From Pseudomonas pharyngis (lineage in GTDB: Bacteria > Pseudomonadota > Gammaproteobacteria > Pseudomonadales > Pseudomonadaceae): DNA of 64,000 nt. Each line of letters starts with the position of its first letter. Position 1 is the stretch's first letter. Shown here in pieces: positions 45,899-54,608 of this stretch. A model generated the notes under the pieces. The model saw only the letters and a program-made list of their open reading frames with translations, ran no database searches and was not told where the DNA came from. The stretch covers positions 248,001 through 312,000 of the forward strand of contig NZ_BQID01000001.1 in assembly GCF_021602345.1 (NCBI RefSeq). Direction: 5' to 3'. Both the position numbers and the translations under genes were made by a program.

Positions 45899-47276
45899 TG
45901 CCTGGAAAGCGCCGCTGAAACTGGCGGTGGTCGGCCACACCAACGTCGGCAAGACTTCGCTGCTGCGCACCCTGACCCGCGACGTCGGCTTCGGCGAAGT
46001 CTCTCATCGCCCGAGCACCACGCGGCATGTCGAAGGCGCGCGGTTGTCGGTGGATGGCGAGCCGTTGCTCGACCTCTACGACACACCCGGTCTGGAAGAT
46101 GCCATCGCCCTGCTGGATTTTCTCGAGCGTCTGGAACGCCCCGGCGAACGCCTCGACGGCCCGGCACGGCTGGCGCGGTTTCTCGACGGCAGCGAGGCGC
46201 GCCAGCGTTTCGAACAGGAAGCCAAGGTACTGCGGCAACTGCTTGATTCCGACGCCGGCCTGTATGTGATCGATGCACGCGAACCGGTGCTGGCCAAGTA
46301 CCGCGACGAACTGGAAGTGCTGGCCAGTTGCGGCAAACCGTTGCTGCCGGTGCTGAATTTCGTCAGCAGCGCCAACCACCGCGAGCCGGACTGGCGTGAA
46401 GCACTGGCGCGTCTTGGCCTGCATGCGCTGGTGCGTTTCGACAGCGTCGCCCCGCCCGAAGATGGCGAGCGGCGGCTGTATGAAAGCCTCGCACTGTTGC
46501 TGGAAAACGCCCGCCCACAACTTGAACGGCTGATCGCCGATCAACAAGCGCAACGCCTTGCCCGCGAGCAAAGCGCCGCGCGCCTGATTGCCGAATTGTT
46601 GATCGACTGCGCCGCGTGCCGACGCAGTGTGGCGAGCAACGCCGAACAGGAACAACAGGCCATCAGTGAACTGCGCAAAGCCGTGCGCCAGCGGGAACAA
46701 CGCTGCGTCGAAGCGCTGCTCAAGCTCTACGCCTTCCGCCCGCAGGACGCCGCCGCCAGCGATCTGCCGCTGCTCGACGGGCGCTGGGGCGATGACCTGT
46801 TCAACCCGGAAACCCTCAAGCAACTCGGCGTGCGGGTCGGCGGCGGGATTGCCGCCGGTGCCGCAGCCGGTGCGGGTGTGGACTTGCTGGTCGGCGGCAT
46901 CACCCTCGGCGCCGCCGCTCTGGCCGGTGCCATTGCCGGCGGCGCCCTGCAAACCGCCCGCAGCTATGGCAACCGCCTGCTCGGCAAGATCAAAGGGCAG
47001 CGGGAACTGACGGTCGACGACAACGTGCTGCGCCTACTGGCCCTGCGTCAGCGGCAACTGCTGCAAGCGCTGAACGCCCGTGGCCATGCGGCGCTGGACA
47101 GCATTCAGGTAGCGACGCCGCAGGACAAGACCTGGCGTGAGGGCAAGCTGCCGGAGGCGCTGAGCATCGCCCGGGCCCACCCGCAGTGGTCGTCGCTCAA
47201 TCCGCATTCGAAGCTGAATCAGGCCCAGCGTCAGGAACAGATCGATGAGCTGGTGAGCAAAGTGCTCGAACTCTAG
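45891..47276 (+). CDS. DUF3482 GTPase
   Basis: A 461-residue protein with an N-terminal GTPase domain: P-loop GHTNVGKTS (15-23), the threonine-containing switch SHRPSTTRHVEG, and DTPG in LLDLYDTPGLED. A C-terminal DUF3482 part (about 200-460) has a glycine/alanine-rich hydrophobic hairpin near 315-355 that could insert in a membrane. It is coupled to the preceding DUF2868 gene, suggesting a membrane GTPase pair of unknown role. Confidence 0.86.
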   Translation: MTDAWKAPLKLAVVGHTNVGKTSLLRTLTRDVGFGEVSHRPSTTRHVEGARLSVDGEPLLDLYDTPGLEDAIALLDFLERLERPGERLDGPARLARFLDGSEARQRFEQEAKVLRQLLDSDAGLYVIDAREPVLAKYRDELEVLASCGKPLLPVLNFVSSANHREPDWREALARLGLHALVRFDSVAPPEDGERRLYESLALLLENARPQLERLIADQQAQRLAREQSAARLIAELLIDCAACRRSVASNAEQEQQAISELRKAVRQREQRCVEALLKLYAFRPQDAAASDLPLLDGRWGDDLFNPETLKQLGVRVGGGIAAGAAAGAGVDLLVGGITLGAAALAGAIAGGALQTARSYGNRLLGKIKGQRELTVDDNVLRLLALRQRQLLQALNARGHAALDSIQVATPQDKTWREGKLPEALSIARAHPQWSSLNPHSKLNQAQRQEQIDELVSKVLEL

Positions 47277-47698
47277 AACCAGCCGAGCTTGAGGAACGGT
47301 TTGACCAGCGCCGTCACCCGGCTGCGATCGGTGCGATTGGCCCGCCCGTCGTTGTCGACGTCCGAGCACAGCACAACCTCGAAACCGCCATCGTTATCCA
47401 GGTCGTGGACGGCGGCCTTGTAAGCGATGGTTTCGCCTTGGTGAAAGTGCAGCCTCACTGATTCCGGCGTTCCATCGCGGCCGGGGTTCAAAGCAAAGAT
47501 CCGCAGATGTCGCGTGTCCTCATCGGCCGCGTTGAACCAGGCACATTTCAGATAAGTTCGGGAGAAGCTGCGCAGTTGCGCCACTTCACGAGCCGACGCT
47601 TCACGCCAATCCTGTTCGCTGTCATGAAAGCGCAGCTGGACAGTGTCCCCTGCGCCGCTGCCGGATCGATCCCGGGCAATCACTTTCAAAAAACGCAT
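47273..47698 (-). CDS. Small protein with EF-hand-like loops, function unknown
   Basis: A 141-residue protein that I do not recognise. It has no signal peptide. Near the C-terminus, D113-V-D115-N-D117-G-R-A-N121-R-T-D124 fits positions 1, 3, 5, 9 and 12 of a calcium-binding EF loop. D99-L-D101-N-D103-G is a second partial copy. The start at 47698 is an ATG; the open frame continues 20 codons upstream. It converges with the DUF3482 gene, overlapping it by four bases at the stop codons. Confidence 0.7.
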   Translation of the reverse strand: MRFLKVIARDRSGSGAGDTVQLRFHDSEQDWREASAREVAQLRSFSRTYLKCAWFNAADEDTRHLRIFALNPGRDGTPESVRLHFHQGETIAYKAAVHDLDNDGGFEVVLCSDVDNDGRANRTDRSRVTALVKPFLKLGWF

Positions 47699-47784
47699 CC
47701 GTGCGCTCCTTCGGCAAAAAAACCAGTCTGGGCCGAAGGGGCAATACCTGCCATGCACCGTTTCCCGGTTTGGCGTAAGAAGGT

Positions 47785-48351
47785 TCAGCGCGTCTCGCCG
47801 GACAACACGGTGAAGGCCTTGTGCTTCAGCTCCGCAAGATCCATCACCGGCACGGCCATTTCCTTCGCCAGCTCATCCCACTGGCGCATCCGCAGACTGA
47901 CGGCGCACAACGGATCCTGCTCGAACGCCTCGGCCTCGGCCTCGGTCATCACTCCGCCCTGATAGTCCAGGGTGCGGCGGCTGGCTTCGCTCAACCGCGC
48001 GAAATAGCCTGGCTCCCGGAGCGTCAGATAACGCTTGGCCTGGACGTGATACTCCACCAGCCGCGCCATGCGTTCGCTGAAGCCAGCCTCACGCAAATAG
48101 TCCGCGCCGAGGCGTTCGTGGCTGACCACGCCGTAACCGCCCATGTTTTCCGCGCCTTCGGCACACAAGTGGCCGATGTCGTGGAAGAACGCGGCGAGCA
48201 CCACTTCGTCGTCAAAGCCTTCGGCGATGGCCAGTTGTGCTGCCTGGGACATGTGCTCGATCTGCGACACCGGCTCGCCAATGTAGTCGCTGGCGCCGAA
48301 GCGCTCATAGAGGCCGAACACCCGGTCGATGACTTGCTCATGACTCAACAT
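47785..48351 (-). CDS. PhnZ-like HD-domain diiron oxygenase (phosphonate catabolism)
   Basis: A 188-residue HD protein. The metal ligands of PhnZ map in order with steady spacing: H33, H57, D58, H78, H102 and D159. The PhnZ substrate residues also map: Y23 and E26 (DYIGE), H61, K106, S124 and R156. PhnZ cleaves the C-P bond of 1-hydroxy-2-aminoethylphosphonate to glycine and phosphate. No PhnY dioxygenase lies in the window. The upstream neighbour, coupled by a TGATG overlap, is an FAD oxidoreductase, so the true substrate may be a related phosphonate. The family is also known as the phosphonate-associated HDIG proteins (TIGR03276). Confidence 0.85.
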   Translation of the reverse strand: MLSHEQVIDRVFGLYERFGASDYIGEPVSQIEHMSQAAQLAIAEGFDDEVVLAAFFHDIGHLCAEGAENMGGYGVVSHERLGADYLREAGFSERMARLVEYHVQAKRYLTLREPGYFARLSEASRRTLDYQGGVMTEAEAEAFEQDPLCAVSLRMRQWDELAKEMAVPVMDLAELKHKAFTVLSGETR

Positions 48352-49484
48352 CAGTGCTCTCCAAAAAGCTGTGCAACATTGCGCTCGGCCATGGCCGGGC
48401 CGACGCTCATGCCGACGCCGCTGTGCATCAACGCCACACTCAGCCCCGGCGCCGGACGCAGAAACGAAAACGGCCCCGGCCCCCGGGAACCATAGACACC
48501 CTGCCAGCGCTCGACCACTTGCACCTTGCAGCCGAGGGTCTGTTCGGCCAGTTCGAGCATCCAGTTGTCGACCTGCTCGGCGTTGAACGGCGACGGATCG
48601 CTGCCGTAATGGTGCGAATCGCCGATGATCAGCTCGCCATACGGCGTCGGGCTGATCAGCAGGTGAATGCCGTTTTCCTGCAAGTGCGGTTGTTCGCGCA
48701 GGATTTGCGCCTGCACTGCGGCCGCTTCCGGCAAGTCAGCGAAGGCGCCGTAATGCACGCAACTAAGGCCGGTGAGCAAGGCGTGTTGCAAGTTCAGGTC
48801 GATCTGCGGCCGGGCGCGGAGCATTTGCAGGCGGCAGATTTGCGGGTCGAGGGCGGCAATCGGCTCGGCCAGCAAGGTCTGATAATCGTGGCCGGAGCAG
48901 ACGATGATCTGTTCGGCGGAGAAGATCCCGGCGGTGCTGTGCAGGCGCCCCGGTTCGACGTCGCGCACCAGCGTCGAGAAGTGAAACTCGACGTCGAGTT
49001 CGCGACGCAGGTATTCGATCAGCGTCGGAATCGCTTCCCGGGAATACAGCTGTTGATCGTCCATCCCGTGCAGCGCGGCGCGGTGATGGCTGAACTGGCC
49101 GCCGTACAGATCGCGCAGTGCGGCACCGCGCAGCAGCTCGACGCGGTAGTCGTGCTCGACGGCGCGCCCGGCGCAGAAGGCTTCGAGCAGAAGCTCTTCG
49201 GCTTCGGTGCGGGCGAACAGGTACGAGCCGTTGCGCTTGAGTTGCAGGCCGGCGAGCTGCGCCCACTGGCCCCAGATGTCGCGGCTGGCCTTGGCCAGTT
49301 CAAGCATCGGGCCCGGTGGCTGGCCGGTGACCAGCGCCTGGCCGAAGTTGCGTACCGACGCGCCGAGTGGCATGGCGGTGCGCTCGAAAACCGCGACCTT
49401 GAGACCACGCCGGGCAGCGGCATAGGCGTGGGACAGGCCCAGGATGCCGGCGCCGACGATCAGCAAGTCTTTGTGTTGTGTCAT
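48351..49484 (-). CDS. FAD-dependent oxidoreductase, phosphonate-associated (TIGR03364 type)
   Basis: A 377-residue D-amino-acid-oxidase-fold enzyme with the FAD motif LLIVGAGILGLSHAYAAARRG (residues 7-27) and a C-terminal GVGMSVGPAMAERN. Members of this group occur in phosphonate gene clusters and are proposed to oxidise aminophosphonates, possibly N-alkylated or hydroxylated forms of 2-aminoethylphosphonate. Its context beside a PhnZ-like protein and an AEP-type transporter supports that. The substrate is not determined. Confidence 0.85.
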   Translation of the reverse strand: MTQHKDLLIVGAGILGLSHAYAAARRGLKVAVFERTAMPLGASVRNFGQALVTGQPPGPMLELAKASRDIWGQWAQLAGLQLKRNGSYLFARTEAEELLLEAFCAGRAVEHDYRVELLRGAALRDLYGGQFSHHRAALHGMDDQQLYSREAIPTLIEYLRRELDVEFHFSTLVRDVEPGRLHSTAGIFSAEQIIVCSGHDYQTLLAEPIAALDPQICRLQMLRARPQIDLNLQHALLTGLSCVHYGAFADLPEAAAVQAQILREQPHLQENGIHLLISPTPYGELIIGDSHHYGSDPSPFNAEQVDNWMLELAEQTLGCKVQVVERWQGVYGSRGPGPFSFLRPAPGLSVALMHSGVGMSVGPAMAERNVAQLFGEH

Positions 49485-49511
49485 GGAGATTTTCCCTTAA
49501 TGGGAGACCGC

Positions 49512-49588
49512 CTTCGCGAGCAAGCCCGCTCCCACAGGGATTTACGTTGTGAATGCGATCCAGTGTGGGAGCGGGCTTGCTCGCGAAG
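49512..49588. repeat. REPIN between FAD oxidoreductase and AEP-binding protein genes
   Basis: A 25-bp arm at 49512-49536, with core CGCGAGCAAGCCCGCTCCCA, is exactly inverted at 49564-49588. The same arms recur at 53.6 kb on the other side of the transporter genes. Confidence 0.88.
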
Positions 49589-49612
49589 AGGCCCTCTCAG
49601 TCGATGAAGACC

Positions 49613-50638
49613 TTACTTGGCAGCGACTTTCTCGGACTTGCCGTCATAACGCTTGCGCCATTCGGTCAGGATCTCGTCGCGGTTCTTCGAGGCCCAGGCG
49701 AAGTCGTTCTTGATCAGGCGCTGCTCGTAGTCGGCCGGCAGTTCGGTCTGCGGTTTGGCAATGCCCGGCTGGGCGAGGACGGCAAAGTTTTCCTTGTACA
49801 GATCCATCGCCGGGGCGCTGGCGGAGAAGTCGGCCAATTTCTTCGCGGCCTCTTCGTGCGGCGTGCCTTTGATCACGGCAGTTGCTTCGATCTCCCAGCC
49901 CAGGCCTTCCTTCGGCAGGATGATGTCCAGCGGTGCGCCCTGACGTTTGAGCTGAACGGCCGGGTATTCGAAGGAAATGCCGATCGGGAATTCGCCCGCC
50001 GCCGCCAGTTTGCAAGGCTTGGAGCCGGAGTGAACGTACTGGCCGATGTTCTGGTGCAGACCGTCCATGTAGGCCCAGCCCTGCTTCTCGCCGAAGGTTT
50101 GCAGCCAGGCGCTGACGTCGAGGAAACCGGTGCCGGACGAGGCCGGGTTCGGCATCACGATCTTGCCCTTGTACTCAGGCTTGGTCAGGTCCTGCCAGCT
50201 CACCGGTTTGGTCAGGCCCTGCTTCTCGGCTTCGACGGTGTTGAAGCAAATGGTCGCGGCCCACACGTCCATGCCGACCCAGGCTGGCGGGTTGGCGGCG
50301 TCGCGGTAGTTCGCGCCGATCTTGCCCAGATCCTTCGGTGCATAGCTTTGCAGCATGCCCTGTTGATCGAGAATCGCCAGGCTCGACGCCGCCAGGCCCC
50401 ACACCGCGTCAGCCTGCGGGCGATCCTTTTCGGCCAGCAGTTTGGCGGTGATGATCCCGGTGGAGTCGCGCACCCACTTGATCTCGACGTCCGGGTTGGC
50501 CTTTTCGAAGGCCTCTTTGTAGGACTTCAACTGCTCGGCTTCGAGGGCGGTGTACACCGTCAACTCGGTTTTTGCCGCGAAGGCATTCAGGCTGAAAGTA
50601 GCGAGCACAGCAGCGGCCAGGGCCATAGGCTTGAACAT
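49613..50638 (-). CDS. ABC transporter substrate-binding protein, 2-aminoethylphosphonate type
   Basis: A 341-residue periplasmic protein of the iron(III)/AEP-binding family. A signal peptide covers about 1-21 (SLNAFAA), followed by ELTVYTALEAEQLKSYKEAFEKA. The body contains SGTGFLDVSAWLQ and GKIVMPNPASS, common in TIGR03261-type AEP-binding proteins. The start at 50638 was chosen because the signal begins there. The permease gene lies upstream in the same operon. Confidence 0.86.
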   Translation of the reverse strand: MFKPMALAAAVLATFSLNAFAAKTELTVYTALEAEQLKSYKEAFEKANPDVEIKWVRDSTGIITAKLLAEKDRPQADAVWGLAASSLAILDQQGMLQSYAPKDLGKIGANYRDAANPPAWVGMDVWAATICFNTVEAEKQGLTKPVSWQDLTKPEYKGKIVMPNPASSGTGFLDVSAWLQTFGEKQGWAYMDGLHQNIGQYVHSGSKPCKLAAAGEFPIGISFEYPAVQLKRQGAPLDIILPKEGLGWEIEATAVIKGTPHEEAAKKLADFSASAPAMDLYKENFAVLAQPGIAKPQTELPADYEQRLIKNDFAWASKNRDEILTEWRKRYDGKSEKVAAK

Positions 50639-50685
50639 GATCGTTTTCCTGTAGGTGAGTTGAGGCGATAGGGACAAGTCGTGGA

Positions 50686-52410
50686 TCAGTGGCCGGGCGC
50701 CGTTTGCCGCCAGGCCTGGGAACGGCGCAGCAAGCCGCGCGAAGCCCACGCCAGCAGCAAGGACACGCCCGCCGAGGTGAACAGAATCAGGGTCGACATC
50801 GCCGCCGCGCCGCCGACGTTGCCGGCGTCATCCATGTTCAGCACCGCCACCGCTGCGAGGATGGTGTCGGGGCTGTAGAGGAAAATAGCGGCGGACACGG
50901 TGGTCATGGCCGAGACGAACAGGTAGCGCACGATGTCCAGCAGCGCCGGCAGACAGATCGGCACGGTGACCCGCAGGTAATGCCGGTAAAGCGGCGCCTT
51001 GAGCGACAGCGCGGCGGCTTCGAATTCGGCGTCGAGCTGACGCAGCGCGGTGGTGGCGGTCATCTGCGCAGTGGTCAAATAGTGAGCAATGGTGCAGACG
51101 ATCAGCAGGGTCATGGTTCCGTACAACACGTGCAGCGGGTTGCCGGTCAGGTTGAAGAAGAAGACGTAACCCAGACCGAGCACCAGCCCCGGCACCGCCA
51201 TCGGTACGAAACTGAGCATGCGCAGTGTCAGATTCAGCCCGCGCTGGCTGCGGGTCTTTTCCATCAGGTAGGCGCCAGTGAAAATCAGCACGCTGCCGAT
51301 CAACGCCGTGCCCAACGCCATCTTCAGGCTGTTGCCGTAGGCCAGCCAGCCACCGCCGGCGGTCTCGTTGAACTGATAGTGGTTGAGCGACAGCGACAGG
51401 TTGTACGGCCAGAACTTCACCAGCGACGAGAACACCGCCATGCCGAACACCAGCAGCAACGCAGCGCTGATCAGCAGCACAACGCTGAGATAAAAGGCAT
51501 CGCGCTTCTTCGACGGCGCCGGTTTGAACACCTGGGCGCGGCCGCTCATGGAATCACCGTGACGCCGACGCAGCCAGGCATCGACGCCGAAGCTGAACAG
51601 TGCCGGCAGCAACAGAACCATGCCAATCAGCGCGCCGCGCCCGAATTGCTGCTGGCCGACCACCGCTTTGTAGGCTTCCAGCGCCAGCACTTGATAGTCG
51701 CCACCGACCACCACCGGCACACCGAAATCGGTGATGGTCAGGGTGAACACCAGACAGAACGCGGCGAACACAGCCTGGCGAGTCGCCGGCCAGGTGATGC
51801 TGCGGAAGGCTTTCGCCGGGCTCGCGCCCATGCTCGACGCAGCGTCGAACAATCGCGCATCCGCCAGCGACAGGGCTGACAGCAAAATCATCAAGGCGTG
51901 TGGGAAGGTGTAGATCACCTCACCCAGAACAATCCCCCAGAAACCGTAGATGTTGTCCGACAGCAGCCCGCGCAACAGGCCCTGATTGCCGAACAGATAG
52001 ACCAGCGCGATCCCCGGCAGCATCGACGGCGCCATCAGCGGCAGCAACGAAATCCCGCGCCAGATGCCTTTTGCCGGAATCATCGTGCGCTGCAAGGCGT
52101 AGGCAAACAGGTAGGCCAGCGGTACGACGATCGCCGCGACGCTGAGGGAAACTTTCAGGCTGTTACCGAGCAACCAGTGGAAATTGCCGCTGCTCACCAG
52201 CTCCTTGGCGGCGAGCCAGCCACCGCCCTGCCCGGCTTCGCTGCTGAAGCCGCGCCAGAAGATCGCCAGCAGTGGCAGCAGCACCGCCACACCGAGCAGC
52301 ACCAGCAGCAGAAGTTTGCCGCCGAGGACGAAGATCCGGTCGCCGACCTCGGCCCCGGACATCTGCCGCGCCTGCTTTTGCGGTAGCGGCAGTGCGAGGT
52401 TGCTGTTCAT
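50686..52410 (-). CDS. ABC transporter permease, 2-aminoethylphosphonate type
   Basis: A 574-residue permease made of two fused transport domains, about twelve helices in all. The EAA-type loops are seen as DAASSMGASPAKAFRSITWP (first half) and EAAALSLKAPLYRHYLRVTVP (second half). Fusion of both halves is usual for the FbpB-like and AEP families (TIGR03262). It overlaps the ATPase gene by one base (TGATG). Confidence 0.88.
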   Translation of the reverse strand: MNSNLALPLPQKQARQMSGAEVGDRIFVLGGKLLLLVLLGVAVLLPLLAIFWRGFSSEAGQGGGWLAAKELVSSGNFHWLLGNSLKVSLSVAAIVVPLAYLFAYALQRTMIPAKGIWRGISLLPLMAPSMLPGIALVYLFGNQGLLRGLLSDNIYGFWGIVLGEVIYTFPHALMILLSALSLADARLFDAASSMGASPAKAFRSITWPATRQAVFAAFCLVFTLTITDFGVPVVVGGDYQVLALEAYKAVVGQQQFGRGALIGMVLLLPALFSFGVDAWLRRRHGDSMSGRAQVFKPAPSKKRDAFYLSVVLLISAALLLVFGMAVFSSLVKFWPYNLSLSLNHYQFNETAGGGWLAYGNSLKMALGTALIGSVLIFTGAYLMEKTRSQRGLNLTLRMLSFVPMAVPGLVLGLGYVFFFNLTGNPLHVLYGTMTLLIVCTIAHYLTTAQMTATTALRQLDAEFEAAALSLKAPLYRHYLRVTVPICLPALLDIVRYLFVSAMTTVSAAIFLYSPDTILAAVAVLNMDDAGNVGGAAAMSTLILFTSAGVSLLLAWASRGLLRRSQAWRQTAPGH

Positions 52411-53486
52411 CAGGCAAACACCTGCAGGCTGCGTGGCGGCAAGGCAACCATGATCTGCTGGGCGCCGAGGCGCGGCATGGCTTCCGGTGCCAGTTCGGCG
52501 AGCAAGGCGTGACCGGGTAACTGATCGAGCTCGAAGCTCATGCGGCAGCGGTTGCCGAGGAAGGTGATCTCACGGACTTTGGCCGGGAACAGGTTTTCCT
52601 CGTGCACCAGCGGATTGACGTTGATCGCTTCCGGACGGCAGAACAACCGGCCCGACGGACTATGGACGCTGCCGTCGGCCAGGCGCAGGTTCATCCCGCC
52701 GACCTTGGCGTGGCTGTCGCTGCTGCGCTGGAACGGCAGCCAGTTGCCCTGGCCGACAAACTCCGCCACGAACGGCGTGGCCGGGCGGTTGTAGATTTCC
52801 TGCGGGGTGGCGTACTGCTCGACCTTGCCGTTGTTCATCACGGCGATGCGGTCGGCCATCAGCATGGCTTCGTCCTGATTGTGGGTGACCATCAGGGTGG
52901 TGATGCCGAGGTTGCGTTGCAGCTGGCGCAGCTCGGTGCACAGATGCTCGCGGACCCGGGCGTCGAGGGCCGACATCGGTTCGTCGAGCAACAACAGCGA
53001 CGGTGCGGGGGCCAGGGCGCGGGCCAATGCCACCCGTTGCTGCTGGCCGCCGGACAACTGGCCCGGGTACTTTTTCTCACTGCCGGTGAGGCCGACCAGT
53101 TCCAGCATCTGACCGACGCGACGGCGCACTTCATCGCGACCGCTGCCGGCGAGGCCGTAGGCAATGTTCGCTTCGACGGTCAGATTGGGGAACAACGCGT
53201 AGGACTGGAACAGGATGCCGTAATCCCGAGCCTGGGGCGCGAGGTGGGAAACGTCGCGCTCGCCGAGGTACAACTCGCCGCTGTCTTGTTTCTCCAGACC
53301 GGCGATACAACGCAACAAAGTGGTCTTGCCACAGCCCGACGGGCCGAGCAGGCACACCAGCTCACCGGCCGCGACATCGAGGGAGACGTTATCCAGCGCC
53401 GTGAAAGCGCCGAAGCGCTTCTGCACGCCGCGCACTTTCATCGGTGCGCCGGGGTTGGTCAGGGCAGTTGCGATTGCAGGGTTCAT
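52410..53486 (-). CDS. ABC transporter ATP-binding protein, 2-aminoethylphosphonate type
   Basis: A 358-residue ATPase: Walker A GPSGCGKTT, signature LSGGQQQRVALARAL, Walker B LLLLDEPMSALDARVRE. A C-terminal TOBE domain (about 250-358) is present. It is the first gene of the transporter operon and matches TIGR03265-type AEP transport ATPases. A spermidine/putrescine-like annotation is the main alternative; the neighbours favour phosphonate. Confidence 0.88.
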   Translation of the reverse strand: MNPAIATALTNPGAPMKVRGVQKRFGAFTALDNVSLDVAAGELVCLLGPSGCGKTTLLRCIAGLEKQDSGELYLGERDVSHLAPQARDYGILFQSYALFPNLTVEANIAYGLAGSGRDEVRRRVGQMLELVGLTGSEKKYPGQLSGGQQQRVALARALAPAPSLLLLDEPMSALDARVREHLCTELRQLQRNLGITTLMVTHNQDEAMLMADRIAVMNNGKVEQYATPQEIYNRPATPFVAEFVGQGNWLPFQRSSDSHAKVGGMNLRLADGSVHSPSGRLFCRPEAINVNPLVHEENLFPAKVREITFLGNRCRMSFELDQLPGHALLAELAPEAMPRLGAQQIMVALPPRSLQVFA

Positions 53487-53625
53487 GGACAGGCCTCATC
53501 AAGCAGATGAGACGAATCCTAGAGTTGTAATGCGTCGGTCATATGGCAACAAGGCAAAATCGACCGATAGTGGTATTCAGGGATTTTGGTTCAGTTCTCA
53601 AGTCCTGCGTTACCTAGTCCGACGC

Positions 53626-53703
53626 CTTCGCGAGCAAGCCCGCTCCCACAGGGGATAGTGTTCACAACACAGATCCGATGTGGGAGCGGGCTTGCTCGCG
53701 AAG
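53626..53703. repeat. REPIN upstream of the transporter operon
   Basis: The 25-bp arm at 53626-53650 is exactly inverted at 53679-53703 and is the same sequence as in the 49.5-kb element. It lies between the transporter operon and the LysR gene. Confidence 0.88.
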
Positions 53704-53728
53704 AGGCCGGCACAGGCGCTGAAACATC

Positions 53729-54592
53729 TCAGGCCGGGGACATTTCCTGCGCCAGTCCGAGAAACGCCGCCGGCAACCGGGCGTTCTTGCGTTCCTTGAG
53801 GCAGTAGAGGTATTCGGGAATCTGCGGCGCATTTTCGAGGGTCAGCACCCTTAACTGCGGATCGTGCGGCACTTCCTGGCGGGCGATGATGCTGATGCCG
53901 ATGTTGCGCAGCACCGCTTCGCGGATCGACTCACGGCTGCCGATCTCCAGCAGCGGGCCGAAACTGACGCCGGCACTGGCCAGCAATTCTTCGGTCAGGC
54001 GACGGGTGGTCGAGCCCGGCTCACGCATCAACAGGGTATGCCCGGCCAGTGCGCTCAGCGTCACATGGTCATGCGCCGCCAGCGGATGATTGCGATGCAC
54101 CGCCAGCACCAGCGGGTCGCTGCCCAACACCCGACGGATCAGCCGCGCATCGTCGAGCAACTGCGAGGATGCCGCGACATCCACCCGGTAATCCTCCAGC
54201 GCTTCGAGCACCTGCTGCGAGTTGCCGATTTCCACCGACACTTCCACCTGCGGCAGGCGCTCGCGGAAGGTCTTCACCAGATCGAGGATGTAATACGGCG
54301 CGGTGGCGGCGATGCGCAGCGTGCCCTGGACCTGGCCGCTGTTGCGCAGGAAGAACTCGATATCGGCTTCCTGCTGCAACAAGGCTTTGACCATCGGCAA
54401 AAGCCGCGCGCCTTCGTCGCTGACACTGAGGCGCCGGCCGCCACGGTAGAACAGCTCCACCGAATACTGGCTTTCCAGATTGCGGATCTGGGTAGTCACG
54501 GTCGGTTGGCTGAGGCCGAGCTTTTTCGCCGCCAGCGTGATGCTGCCCAGGCGGGCCACCATGTAAAAAGCCTTCAGCTCGGCACTCAGCAC
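53729..54592 (-). CDS. LysR family regulator of the phosphonate locus
   Basis: A 287-residue regulator with a winged helix-turn-helix (1-60, LGSITLAAKKLGLSQPTVTTQIRNLE) and a periplasmic-binding-like effector domain. It is on the same strand as, and upstream of, the transporter operon, separated by a REPIN. LysR regulators of AEP uptake occupy this place in other pseudomonads, so it probably controls those genes. That is an inference from position. Confidence 0.85.
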   Translation of the reverse strand: MLSAELKAFYMVARLGSITLAAKKLGLSQPTVTTQIRNLESQYSVELFYRGGRRLSVSDEGARLLPMVKALLQQEADIEFFLRNSGQVQGTLRIAATAPYYILDLVKTFRERLPQVEVSVEIGNSQQVLEALEDYRVDVAASSQLLDDARLIRRVLGSDPLVLAVHRNHPLAAHDHVTLSALAGHTLLMREPGSTTRRLTEELLASAGVSFGPLLEIGSRESIREAVLRNIGISIIARQEVPHDPQLRVLTLENAPQIPEYLYCLKERKNARLPAAFLGLAQEMSPA

Positions 54593-54608
54593 AACCGTCC
54601 CTCTTCCT

